Shown: positions 44,649-52,812 of the stretch, one piece after another
Numbering within the stretch: the stretch's first letter is position 1
How the letters are laid out: the number at the start of each line of letters is the position of its first letter
NCBI RefSeq assembly: GCF_003219815.1
Contig: NZ_QJVD01000009.1
Location: forward strand, 122,064-186,063
DNA length: 64,000 nt
From: Arthrobacter livingstonensis
GTDB taxonomy: Bacteria > Actinomycetota > Actinomycetes > Actinomycetales > Micrococcaceae
Reading direction: 5' to 3'
The notes under the pieces: generated by a model
Databases searched by the model: none
What the model saw: the letters and a program-made list of their open reading frames with translations, nothing else
Told to the model about the DNA's origin: nothing
Program-made: the position numbers and the translations under genes

Positions 44649-44730
44649 ACATCCCTTCGCCGGTGCTGGCCGGACAGGTTCAACGGGTGTTTTCTCAGCC
44701 GGCCCTCATGGCCTGGCACCCCGTGTCGTT
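44649..44730 (-). promoter_or_regulatory. TPP (thi-box) riboswitch
   Basis: Minus-strand leader with the diagnostic thi-box motifs: ACACGGGGTGCC at the 5' side, GGCTGAGAAAACACCC, GAACCTG, and CCGGCGAAGGGA at the 3' side. The 3' strand contains AAGGGA about seven bases before the thiD ATG, so TPP binding probably hides the ribosome-binding site (translational control). Confidence 0.93.
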
Positions 44731-44762
44731 CCCCACCCTAGTCCCGCGGCCTGGCCCTAACG

Positions 44763-44832
44763 AAAAATGACCCGCAGTTGTGGAGAGAAAAAACAACAAA
44801 CTCGTTGAATTTTCGACCACTACTGCGGGTCA
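44763..44832 (-). terminator. Intrinsic terminator of the RNase E/G gene
   Basis: Inverted repeat TGACCCGCAGT (44768-44778)/ACTGCGGGTCA (44822-44832), extended by GTGG/CCAC after one mismatch, with an unusually large 33-base A/T-rich loop. On the minus strand it is followed by TTTTTCG. It lies 14 bases after the RNase E/G stop and insulates the gene from the TPP riboswitch. Confidence 0.75.
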
Positions 44833-44845
44833 GATATTGCCCTGT

Positions 44846-47800
44846 CTAGAGCTCCGAAGCGGGGACGCCTACGCCGAGCATGATGATCGGCGCCGCTGCC
44901 TTGGGTGCCGCGACTTCCGCCTTTGCGGCCGGCAGGGCCGCCGCACTGCTGTGCGGGGTGCTCCCCTGCCCGGCGGCGGCTTCCGAGGTGTCAACACTCA
45001 TGTCCGCCCCACCCTGCGCACTGCGCGCGCTGCGGTTGCGGCGGGCCCGGCGGGTGCGGCCCCGGTTGACAGAGGCCGAGTCGTGGTGATCGTCGGTTGC
45101 ACCGGACTCCGGGTTGGCGGATGCCGTCCTGGCCGGCTCCTGCGGGCCGGACAGCTGGTCCAGTGCCTGTGCCAGGCCGGCCAGCGCCGCCGCCTGCCCG
45201 GCGTGGTGCGCGGCGTCGTCGTGGTGGTTGCCGCGGGGCAGCGCCACTGCCTCGCCGCCGAGCGTGACAGTCGCGGTGTCGCCCGTACCGGCTGGCTGGG
45301 CCTGGGCCCCCACGGCGTCGGCGCCCGCACCGGCGTCGCGGTGCCCGCCGGCGTTGTGGTGCGCGTCGGTGTCGTGGTGCGCAGCGGCGGCTGCGGCGGC
45401 AATGCTGGCCAGGGCAGCCCTGGCCTGCGTGGCCTTGTGCAGGCGCTGGGCCTCGGTGGCCTCGTCGACGACGGCGGGTGCCTCGGCCGGCTCATGCGCG
45501 TCCGTGTGGTCGCCGTCCTGGAGCTGGCTGCGGTTGCGGTTGCGCTTGCGCTCACTGCGGGTGGAACGGTTGGCCGTGCGGTCACTGTCGTGGTGGTCGT
45601 TCCTGCCCGGCTGCGGGTGGTGCTGCTCGGCGGCCACCGTGTGCACGCGGCGGTGCTCGACGGGGATTTCGTGCGTGACCATGCCCCGGCCCGCGCAGGT
45701 TTCGCACTGCTCGCCGAAGACCTCCAGCAGGCCGGTGCCCATGCGCTTGCGCGTCATCTGCACCAGGCCCAGGCTCGTGACCTCGGCCACCTGGTGCTTG
45801 GTCCTGTCCCGGCCCAGGCACTCGACCATGCGGCGCAGCACCAGGTCGCGGTTGGATTCAAGGACCATGTCGATGAAGTCGATGACGATGATGCCGCCAA
45901 TGTCGCGCAGGCGCAGCTGGCGCACCACCTCTTCGGCGGCTTCCAGGTTGTTCTTGGTGACGGTTTCTTCCAGGTTTCCGCCGGAGCCGGTGAACTTGCC
46001 GGTGTTGACGTCAACCACTGTCATGGCCTCGGTGCGGTCAATGACCAGCGAGCCGCCGGAGGGCAGGAACACCTTGCGTTCCAGCGCCTTGGAGATTTGC
46101 TCGTCGATGCGGTGGGCGAGGAAAATATCCTCGTCCTTGGTCCACTTCTCCAGGCGGTCCAGCAGGTCCGGGGCCACATAGGTCACGTAGGCCTCAACGG
46201 TGTCCCAGGCTTCCTCGCCGGAGACGATCAGCTTCGTAAAGTCCTCGTTGAAGACGTCGCGGACCACCTTGATGGTCAGATCCGGTTCGGCGTACAGCAG
46301 CTCCGGGGCAAGCGTCTTGTGCGAGGTGGCACTGTTGTTGATGCCTTCCCACTGGGCGCGCAACCGGTTGATGTCGTTGGTAAGCTCCTCCTCGCTGGCA
46401 CCTTCGGCTGCGGTACGCACAATGACGCCCGCGTTGTCCGGCAGGTGGTCCTTGAGGACCCGCTTGAGGCGGTTGCGTTCGACGTCCGGCAGCTTGCGGG
46501 AGATGCCGGTCATGGAGCCGCCCGGCACGTAGACCAGGTAGCGTCCCGGCAGGGAGATCTGGCTGGTCAGTCGGGCACCCTTGTGGCCCACCGGATCCTT
46601 GGAGACCTGCACCAGGACGGAGTCCCCGGACTTCAGCGCGTTCTCGATCCGGCGCGGCTGGCCGTTGAGCTTCGCGGCGTCCCAGTCGACCTCGCCGGCG
46701 TACAGCACGGCGTTGCGGCCGCGTCCAATGTCCACGAACGCCGCTTCCATGCTTGGGAGGACGTTCTGGACCTTGCCCACGTACACGTTGCCGATGAGCG
46801 AATCCTGCTGCGTCTTGGACACAAAGTGCTCAGCGAGGATGCCGTCTTCGAGCACGCCAATCTGGATCCGGTCGTCACTTTGGCGCACCACCATGATCCG
46901 GTCCACGGATTCGCGGCGGGCCAAAAATTCCGCCTCGGTGATGACGGTGCGCCGGCGGCCGGAGTCGCGGGAATCGCGGCGTCGCTGCTTTTTGGCTTCC
47001 AGGCGGGTGGAGCCGCGCAGGCTCGTCACACGGTCGGAGGAGCTCGACGACGGTTCCACCGGCGTACGCGGCGCCCTCACCTTGGTCACGGTGTTGGGCG
47101 GGTCTTCGTCGGTGCCGCCTGTCAGTTCCAGATCGGCATCCCCGCGGCGGCGGCGACGGCGTCGGCGGGAGGTGACGCCCTCGGAATCGGACTCCTCGGG
47201 GTGGGAATCGTCAGCAGCTTCTTCGGTTTCGGCGGGCTTGTTGCGGCGGTTGCGGTTGCGTCCCCGGCCGCGGCGGTTCTCATTCGTTTCGCCGGCATCG
47301 CCCGAGTCGTCGCTGTCCTGATCGTCCTCGGCGGAGTGGGCCGCCGCTGGGACTGGAATGGTCAGGCTGAGGTCGGGGGCCAGGAACAAGGCGGAAACTC
47401 CGGCGGCGGGCGACAGGAACAGCGACTCTGCGGCGGAAGCCGTCTCGGTGGCGGGGGCTTCCCGCGCGGGCTCGACGTCGGCACCGGCGGTTTCCGTGCG
47501 CGCTGCAGCGTCCGCGGTGTGAACCGGTTCTGCTTCTGCGCCGGCGGCGGGTGCGGAGGATTCCGGGGCCGCGGCGGCTGTCGGTGTTTGGTCAGCTACG
47601 TCCGATTCGGCAGTCGCGGCCGATTTCCGAACCGCAGGCTTGCGGCGGCTGCGCGTGGTCTTGGCGGCGGGAGCGGCTGTTTCCCCGGCGGTTTCCTGCA
47701 CGGGCTCAGCCTGACCGGGAGCGGAGGGGGCTTCTTCCGCCGGGGCGTCGGTTGTCTTGGCGCGGCTGCGACGGGCGGGCGCCTTCCGGACCGGCGCGGC

Positions 47801-48394
47801 GGACTCTGCGGGCTGCGCTGCCGTGGCTGCGGCATTTGCGGCTTCCCCGCCAGTGGCCGGGTGGTCCAGGGACAGTTCACCCTGCACGGCTTCGGCGGCA
47901 GGCGCGGTGACGGGGGCGGTCGCGCGCCGGCGCGGCGCACGCTTGGCGGGGGCCTTTTTCGGTTCCACAGCAGTGCCGGGAGCAGTGGCGGCGGGCTCTG
48001 CGGAAGCGGCCGGTGCCGTGGCGGGAGTCGTGGCCGGAGCTGCCAGCCCGTCCAGCAGGTTCGGGGCGTCCCCTCCGGCAGCCTTCTTCGCCCGGCCGCG
48101 CCGCACGGGTGCCTTCTTGGCTGGCACCTCTGCGGCAGGGGTGCCAGCGGCGGGAGTCCTGATGGCGGGTGCCTGGGATGCATCAGGGGCCGGCACATCT
48201 GCGGCAGCGGCAGCTCCCGGTGCAGTGGCTGCGGAGGTATCGGTCACCTTGGCAGTAGCGCGGCGGGAGCGTCGCACCTTGGCGGGGGCCGGCGTCGTGC
48301 CGTCAGTGCTTGTGCTGCCCGAGGCGGCACTCACTGCCGACACACTGCCAACAGTTGTTGCGTTTGATTCTGTTGCGGACTGTTCATTATCCAT
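44846..48394 (-). CDS. rne: Ribonuclease E/G
   Basis: 1182-aa endoribonuclease central to mRNA turnover and rRNA processing. About 440 N-terminal residues are Ala/Pro/Arg/Lys-rich and disordered (repeated segments like APAKRAPRRR and KKAPVRRGRAKK), as in other actinobacterial RNase E. The catalytic core starts near residue 460: S1 domain IGNVYVGKVQNVLPSMEAAFVDIG, 5'-sensor region, DNase I-like domain with GGIIVIDFIDM, and the Zn-link C-E-T-C-A-G-R-G. A second disordered tail rich in His/Asp/Arg follows. ATG 48394 (MDNEQSATESN) is favoured over ATG 48433; both lack a strong ribosome-binding site. The low-complexity arms probably scaffold partner proteins. Confidence 0.95.
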   Translation of the reverse strand: MDNEQSATESNATTVGSVSAVSAASGSTSTDGTTPAPAKVRRSRRATAKVTDTSAATAPGAAAAADVPAPDASQAPAIRTPAAGTPAAEVPAKKAPVRRGRAKKAAGGDAPNLLDGLAAPATTPATAPAASAEPAATAPGTAVEPKKAPAKRAPRRRATAPVTAPAAEAVQGELSLDHPATGGEAANAAATAAQPAESAAPVRKAPARRSRAKTTDAPAEEAPSAPGQAEPVQETAGETAAPAAKTTRSRRKPAVRKSAATAESDVADQTPTAAAAPESSAPAAGAEAEPVHTADAAARTETAGADVEPAREAPATETASAAESLFLSPAAGVSALFLAPDLSLTIPVPAAAHSAEDDQDSDDSGDAGETNENRRGRGRNRNRRNKPAETEEAADDSHPEESDSEGVTSRRRRRRRRGDADLELTGGTDEDPPNTVTKVRAPRTPVEPSSSSSDRVTSLRGSTRLEAKKQRRRDSRDSGRRRTVITEAEFLARRESVDRIMVVRQSDDRIQIGVLEDGILAEHFVSKTQQDSLIGNVYVGKVQNVLPSMEAAFVDIGRGRNAVLYAGEVDWDAAKLNGQPRRIENALKSGDSVLVQVSKDPVGHKGARLTSQISLPGRYLVYVPGGSMTGISRKLPDVERNRLKRVLKDHLPDNAGVIVRTAAEGASEEELTNDINRLRAQWEGINNSATSHKTLAPELLYAEPDLTIKVVRDVFNEDFTKLIVSGEEAWDTVEAYVTYVAPDLLDRLEKWTKDEDIFLAHRIDEQISKALERKVFLPSGGSLVIDRTEAMTVVDVNTGKFTGSGGNLEETVTKNNLEAAEEVVRQLRLRDIGGIIVIDFIDMVLESNRDLVLRRMVECLGRDRTKHQVAEVTSLGLVQMTRKRMGTGLLEVFGEQCETCAGRGMVTHEIPVEHRRVHTVAAEQHHPQPGRNDHHDSDRTANRSTRSERKRNRNRSQLQDGDHTDAHEPAEAPAVVDEATEAQRLHKATQARAALASIAAAAAAAHHDTDAHHNAGGHRDAGAGADAVGAQAQPAGTGDTATVTLGGEAVALPRGNHHDDAAHHAGQAAALAGLAQALDQLSGPQEPARTASANPESGATDDHHDSASVNRGRTRRARRNRSARSAQGGADMSVDTSEAAAGQGSTPHSSAAALPAAKAEVAAPKAAAPIIMLGVGVPASEL

Positions 48395-48782
48395 TTGTGG
48401 CGTTACTTTCGCACCGCTGCCACGCCCCCACATCGGGCGCCGCGAACGGCAGATGTGCCAGCACCCGCGGGCGCTGGCGGAAGTCGTCTAATTACTCTCC
48501 GGGCGGCACCGCCTTTATACGGGTGCGCAAGCTCCAAGAAAGCCAATGGCCTGCCGCACTTGCTCTGCGTGGGACGGCCCGGTGGATGGCTTCCATGGAA
48601 TGGAGCGTCGTCACCGGCAATCCCGAGGGCCTGCCATTGGACCGAACGGCGCATGTGGATCGCCAAACAGCCACCTTCATTGTCTCATACGCGGCCGCCC
48701 CCGGGGCCGCAAGAGGCACGGCGCGCCAAGTTTGCCACGCTACAATCAGGACAACATTCCCGATCCCCGTAGAAAGGCCATG
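48395..48782. other. Divergent intergenic region between rne and the VKOR gene
   Basis: 388 bp. For the rne side, TATAAA on the minus strand near 48515-48520 (in CACCCGTATAAAGGCGG) is a possible -10 with a long leader. For the VKOR side, TACAAT (48741-48746) is a possible -10 about 37 bp before the start. No gene seen. Confidence 0.4.
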
Positions 48783-49415
48783 ATGCCGAGCTCCAGCGTT
48801 TCAGCGCGCCCGTCCGATGCCGCCCTGCCCGCCCTGGTGCGGGCCAAACCCTTCGGCTGGTTCCTGGTCATTGCCGGTGCGGTTGCCTGGGTTGCGTCCG
48901 CCACTCTGGTGTTGGAGCGTCTGGACCTCTACACCAACCCGAACGCTAAGATCAGCTGCGACATCAACTCCTGGATCTCCTGCGGCGACGTCATGAAAAC
49001 ATCCCAGGCGGCCATCTTCGGCTTCCCCAATCCGTTCATCGGGATCGTTGCGTTCGCCGTCGTCATCACCACGGGAATGGTGCTGCTGGCCGGTGCGGAA
49101 CTCAGGCGCTGGTACTGGATCGCCCTGCAGGTGGGCGTCACGCTCGGAATCGTGCTCATCTGCTGGTTCTTCACACAGGCCGTGTATGTGCTGGCGATCC
49201 TGTGCCCGTACTGCATGGTGGTGTGGGCCATGATGATCCCGCTGTTCGTGTGGATCACCGTGCGCAACCTCAGGCACGGCGTCATCCCGGCCCCGCCCGC
49301 CGTCACGAAGTTCGCCGCGGACTGGGCCTGGGTGGTTGTCGGGCTGGCCTACGTGGCGGTCGTCGCAGCTATCTTCTTCAAGTTCATGGGGCTGATCATC
49401 CCCTCCAACGCTTAG
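48783..49415 (+). CDS. Vitamin K epoxide reductase (VKOR) family membrane protein
   Basis: 210-aa four- to five-helix membrane protein. VKOR homologues in actinobacteria reoxidise the disulfide-forming DsbA-like proteins using menaquinone. The active-site pair is CPYC (about residue 140) in LAILCPYCMVVWAMM; the loop cysteines are in SCDINSWISCGDVM (about residues 58-71). Helices are at about 26-45, 83-101, 110-130, 136-155 and 182-203. Two tandem ATGs (48780, 48783); the second has better spacing from AAAGG. No thioredoxin domain is fused and no DsbA gene is adjacent. Confidence 0.92.
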   Translation: MPSSSVSARPSDAALPALVRAKPFGWFLVIAGAVAWVASATLVLERLDLYTNPNAKISCDINSWISCGDVMKTSQAAIFGFPNPFIGIVAFAVVITTGMVLLAGAELRRWYWIALQVGVTLGIVLICWFFTQAVYVLAILCPYCMVVWAMMIPLFVWITVRNLRHGVIPAPPAVTKFAADWAWVVVGLAYVAVVAAIFFKFMGLIIPSNA

Positions 49416-49423
49416 TTCCTCAA

Positions 49424-49537
49424 TGGGCCCACGCCCGCGAGGGTCCCGCTGCGAGCTTGCAAGCAGTGGGAGCGGGTGGATGGGCCCACGCCCGCGAGGG
49501 TCCCGCTGCGAGCTTGCAAGCAGTGGGAGCGGGTGGG
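49424..49537 (+). repeat. Two tandem copies of a 57-bp palindromic repeat
   Basis: Copy 1 (49424-49480) and copy 2 (49481-49537) differ at one base. Each reads TGGGCCCACGCCCGCGAGGG then TCCCGCTGCGAGCTTGCAAG then CAGTGGGAGCGGGTGG. CCCGCT/AGCGGG can pair and the core GCTTGCAAGC is a perfect palindrome. Related copies lie at 37797-37867 and, partly, at 50934-50958. All are intergenic or at gene ends, resembling a REP/BIME-like family. Confidence 0.85.
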
Positions 49538-49547
49538 GACGATGATG

Positions 49548-49580
49548 AAAGGGCACCTCCCGGCTTGGGAGGTGCCCTTT
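49548..49580. terminator. Bidirectional intrinsic terminator between VKOR and ndk
   Basis: AAAGGGCACCTCCC (49548-49561) and GGGAGGTGCCCTTT (49567-49580), a perfect 14-bp stem with a 5-base loop and A/T tracts at both feet, midway between two convergent genes. Confidence 0.85.
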
Positions 49581-49604
49581 CGCCGGAGCGGGGCTTGGCG
49601 GCGT

Positions 49605-50021
49605 TTAGGCGAACCAGATGCCAATCTCGCGTTCGGCCGATTCCACCGAGTCCGAGCCGTGCACCAGGTTTTGCTGGACCTTCAGGCCCCAGTCGCGGCC
49701 AAAGTCGCCGCGGATGGTGCCCGGTGCCGCAGTGGTGGGGTCGGTGGTGCCGGCCAGGGCGCGGAAGCCCTCGATCACACGGTGGCCCTCAAAAATGGCG
49801 GCAATCACGGGTCCGGAAAGCATGAACTCCACGAGGGGCTCGTAGAACGGCTTGCCCGCGTGCTCGGCGTAGTGCTGCTCAAGCTGTCCGCGGGTGGCGG
49901 TGACCTTTTTCAGCTCGGCCAGCGTATACCCCTTCGCTTCGATCCGGGCCACGATGGCGCCGGAGAGGTTACGGGCCACGCCGTCGGGCTTGACCAGGAC
50001 GAGGGTGCGCTCAATGCTCAC
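49605..50021 (-). CDS. ndk: Nucleoside diphosphate kinase
   Basis: 138-aa enzyme equilibrating NTP and NDP pools. ERTLVLVKPDGVARNLSG at the start, catalytic His in NLVHGSDSVESAEREI (about residue 117), and C-terminal IGIWFA. GTG 50021 has AGGAG six bases upstream. Standard place in the folC-ndk-rne neighbourhood. Confidence 0.97.
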   Translation of the reverse strand: MSIERTLVLVKPDGVARNLSGAIVARIEAKGYTLAELKKVTATRGQLEQHYAEHAGKPFYEPLVEFMLSGPVIAAIFEGHRVIEGFRALAGTTDPTTAAPGTIRGDFGRDWGLKVQQNLVHGSDSVESAEREIGIWFA

Positions 50022-50081
50022 AGTTGCTCCTAAGAGTTGGGGAAGTTTGGCGGGCGCCTGCGGGGCAGGGCCCCATCCAGC

Positions 50082-50834
50082 CTACTGGGTGGCGAGCGCC
50101 AGCCGGGCCCGCAGCTCCGAAACAGCATCCGCATTGCCCCCGAACGCGGGCAGCGGCGCCCGGCCCCACAGCCAAAGGAGGACGTCGCCGGGCCCGCCAA
50201 AAACGATTGCTGCCTCGGTTTCGTCGGCGGCCCGCCGAAACAGGTCCTCGGCCGGGTTGAGCGTCACCTCCCAGCGACAGCCGGCGCTCTCGATGCCGAC
50301 CGTGGCACCGGTGGCTTCCGCGAAGACCTCGGTGGACCAGTCGCCGGCAAGCATCAGCGCCAGCACCTCGTCGATGCCGTCCACGGCCAGCAGTGCGTCC
50401 ACCCCAGTCACCGAACCTGCGGCGCCTTCAACGTCGCGGCGGTGGACAGCCGTTTCGTGGGCCATGCGGCGGATCCAAAACCCGACAGTCTGGTCCTCCG
50501 GAAACCAGGTGGCGGCCGCATCCGACGGGTTGTGGCCGTCAAATTCGGCCTGGAGCCCGGCATGGCACTCGTCCAGCACCTCCAGGGTGGGACGTTCCGC
50601 CAGCCACGCAGGCGGCCATCCACCGCCGGGCATCACACCGGTGCGGATCGACTCAGCCTTGTGCAGATACACCTGAGTAAGGTGGCGCACCACATCCTCG
50701 CCCGTCCAGCCCCCACACTCGGGGACCGGGACGGCCAGGGCGGCCGGCGCCACCTCACGGAACCGCGCGTAGTCGGCGTCGAAGTTGTCCCGGTAGGCGG
50801 CAAAGTCCAAGGCATGGGGATAAAGATCGCTCAC
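50082..50834 (-). CDS. Maleylpyruvate isomerase/DinB-like family protein
   Basis: 250-aa protein of the mycothiol-dependent maleylpyruvate isomerase N-terminal (DinB-like helical bundle) family. GGWTGEDVVRHLTQVYLHKAE carries the first conserved His; WIRRMAHETAVHRRDVEGA carries the two further metal-ligand positions (about residues 137-149), followed by the C-terminal SCP2-like domain. Such proteins often use mycothiol, the actinobacterial thiol. GTG 50834 has GGAGG only one base before it, an awkward spacing. Its place between the DUF4233 gene and ndk looks like an insertion in an otherwise conserved cluster. Substrate unknown. Confidence 0.8.
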   Translation of the reverse strand: MSDLYPHALDFAAYRDNFDADYARFREVAPAALAVPVPECGGWTGEDVVRHLTQVYLHKAESIRTGVMPGGGWPPAWLAERPTLEVLDECHAGLQAEFDGHNPSDAAATWFPEDQTVGFWIRRMAHETAVHRRDVEGAAGSVTGVDALLAVDGIDEVLALMLAGDWSTEVFAEATGATVGIESAGCRWEVTLNPAEDLFRRAADETEAAIVFGGPGDVLLWLWGRAPLPAFGGNADAVSELRARLALATQ

Positions 50835-50933
50835 CCCTCCACGGTAGAACGTGACCCTGGCCCGCGCAATGGCAACCCGGTCGCCCCTGGCTCCCGCAAC
50901 CGCGCCCGCCCGGTGGATTCGGCGGTGCAGGTC

Positions 50934-50958
50934 CTGCGGGCTTGCGAGCAGTGGGCGC
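50934..50958 (+). repeat. Partial copy of the palindromic repeat
   Basis: CTGCGGGCTTGCGAGCAGTGGGCGC, split here as CTGCGGGCTTGC and GAGCAGTGGGCGC, matches the central part of the 49.4-kb repeats with a few changes. It lies in the gap between the DUF4233 gene and the maleylpyruvate isomerase-like gene. Confidence 0.5.
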
Positions 50959-50994
50959 TTCGACTTCGCGTCGATGCGGTCCGGAAACGATGCG

Positions 50995-51426
50995 TTATTC
51001 GGCCTTTTCCGGGTGCGCCGCGTCCCATTCGGCCTGCTGGCGGGCGCGTGCGCGGTTCTCCCGGTCAATGCGGCCGCCGGCGTGCAGCGCGTACCACCAG
51101 GCAATCGCGAACAGGACGCCCACCACGAACATGGACGTCTCCCAGAACCCTCCTGCGATGAGAAGCAGTTGTAGAATCCAACCAAACGCGGGGCCCCACT
51201 TCTTGGCCATGAACGCGCACGCGGCAATCATCAACACGGCCAGCACAACGGCTACCGCCAGGTACACGGGATTTTTGCCGTGCAGGCCAAACAGCGCAAG
51301 CCCCAGGAAGATGGCCACCAGCGCTTCCAGCACCAGCACGGTGGAGGCAAACATCATCTTGGTGGAACGCTGCTTTTTCGGCATGCCCGGGCGCCAGTCC
51401 CGCTGTGCCTTGGTCAGTCTCGCCAT
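50995..51426 (-). CDS. DUF4233 membrane protein
   Basis: 143-aa integral membrane protein with four hydrophobic segments (about residues 25-45, 52-75, 79-97 and 98-113) and a charged C-terminal tail (RIDRENRARARQQAEWDAAH). It starts MARLTKAQRDWRPGMPKKQR. DUF4233 genes sit directly after folC across actinobacteria; here the gap is three bases. Function unknown. Confidence 0.88.
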   Translation of the reverse strand: MARLTKAQRDWRPGMPKKQRSTKMMFASTVLVLEALVAIFLGLALFGLHGKNPVYLAVAVVLAVLMIAACAFMAKKWGPAFGWILQLLLIAGGFWETSMFVVGVLFAIAWWYALHAGGRIDRENRARARQQAEWDAAHPEKAE

Positions 51427-51429
51427 GAT

Positions 51430-52812
51430 TCAGGCACCTTCCCTTTCGCCGGGACGGCCCAGCAGTATGCGGGCCTCCCCCACCACTGTGATCGAACCGG
51501 TGATCAGGACGCCACCGGCCAGGTCATTGTTGGATTCGGCGCGTTCCACCGCCCACTCGATGGCGTCGTCGAGTTTCTCGGCGATGTGCACATCCTCCTC
51601 GTTCCAGCCCAGGTCCACGGCCATCTCGGCCAGTTCAGCTGCCGGGATGGCGCGCGGGGAACTGGACTGGGTCAGGCAGATTTCGGCGGCCTCGTCCCCG
51701 TAAGATTCCTTGAGGGTGCGCAGAATTTCCTCGCCGTCCTTTTCGGCCAGCACGCCCAGCACCACCACGAGCTTGCTGAAGGCAAACACTTCCTGGAGGG
51801 CCGCGGCGCTGACTGCTATCCCGGCGGGGTTGTGCGCTGCGTCGACCACGATGGTGGGCGAGGTGCGCAGCACTTCCAGGCGCCCGGGCGAGCTGGCGTT
51901 GCGGAAGCCCTCCTGGACCAGCTCGAGGTTCAGTTCCTTCTCCCCGCCTCCCAGGAATGCCTCAAGGGCTGCAAGGGCGACGGCGGCGTTCTCGGCCTGG
52001 TGCCCGCCGTGCAGCGGCAGCAGGATCTCCGGGTAGCGCCCGGCCAGTCCCTGCAGGACCAGCATCTGCCCGCCCACGGCGATGGTGCGTGACTCCACAC
52101 CGAACTCCACACCCTCAAACTTGTACGTCGCGTGCATTTGCCGCGCCCTATCCAAAATGACCTGGGCCGCGTCCATGGGCTGGGCGGCACTGACCAGGAA
52201 CGCGCCTTCCTTGATGATCCCGGACTTTTCTTCCGCGATGAGACCGGTGGTGTCCCCCAGCAGTTCCGTGTGGTCCAGGGAGATGGGCGTGATCACGGCC
52301 ACCTGGCCGTCGCCCACGTTGGTGGCATCGGTGATGCCGCCCAGGCCCACTTCCAGCACGGCAACGTCCACGGGCTCGTCGGCAAAGACGGCGTAGGCAA
52401 GGATCGTCAGGCATTCGAAGTACGTCAGGCGCTGCTCGCCGGCTGACTCGAGTTCGGCGTCAACCATCTGCAGGTGGGGGCGGATTTCATCCCAGATCCG
52501 CACGAAGGTCGCGTCGGCGACGGGCGCGCCGTCAATGCTGATGCGCTCGGTGACCCGGCTCAGGTGTGGGCTCGTATACCGTCCGGTGCGCAGGCCGTGG
52601 GCCAGCAGCCCGGCCTCGATCATGCGCGCCGTGGACGTCTTGCCGTTGGTTCCGGTGATATGGATGATCGGGAAGGCCTTGTTCGGCTCCCCCAAATAAT
52701 CCATGGCCCGGAACAGCGGCGCCAGGCGTGGTTCCATCTTGTTTTCGGGGGCACGGCCCAACAGCTCGGCATACACGCTTTCCACGGAGAATTCATCGTG
52801 GTCATGGCTCAT
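51430..52812 (-). CDS. folC: Folylpolyglutamate synthase / dihydrofolate synthase
   Basis: 460-aa Mur-ligase-like enzyme adding glutamate to (dihydro)folates. P-loop [19 protein letters not shown] (about residues 51-69), folate loop [16 protein letters not shown], and the second domain with [11 protein letters not shown] (His/Asn motif). ATG 52812 overlaps the ileS stop by four bases (ATGA), so translation is coupled. Confidence 0.95.
   Translation of the reverse strand: MSHDHDEFSVESVYAELLGRAPENKMEPRLAPLFRAMDYLGEPNKAFPIIHITGTNGKTSTARMIEAGLLAHGLRTGRYTSPHLSRVTERISIDGAPVADATFVRIWDEIRPHLQMVDAELESAGEQRLTYFECLTILAYAVFADEPVDVAVLEVGLGGITDATNVGDGQVAVITPISLDHTELLGDTTGLIAEEKSGIIKEGAFLVSAAQPMDAAQVILDRARQMHATYKFEGVEFGVESRTIAVGGQMLVLQGLAGRYPEILLPLHGGHQAENAAVALAALEAFLGGGEKELNLELVQEGFRNASSPGRLEVLRTSPTIVVDAAHNPAGIAVSAAALQEVFAFSKLVVVLGVLAEKDGEEILRTLKESYGDEAAEICLTQSSSPRAIPAAELAEMAVDLGWNEEDVHIAEKLDDAIEWAVERAESNNDLAGGVLITGSITVVGEARILLGRPGEREGA

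Noticed and set aside
44780-48367. Very long plus-strand open frame (about 1195 codons) opposite rne
   Set aside because: It mirrors the RNase E/G gene codon for codon; its translation is Gly/Arg/Val-rich without domains. High-GC genes commonly keep the antisense frame open.
49424-49537. Possible CRISPR repeats
   Set aside because: Two directly abutting 57-bp units without spacers and no cas gene; they match an interspersed palindromic element instead.
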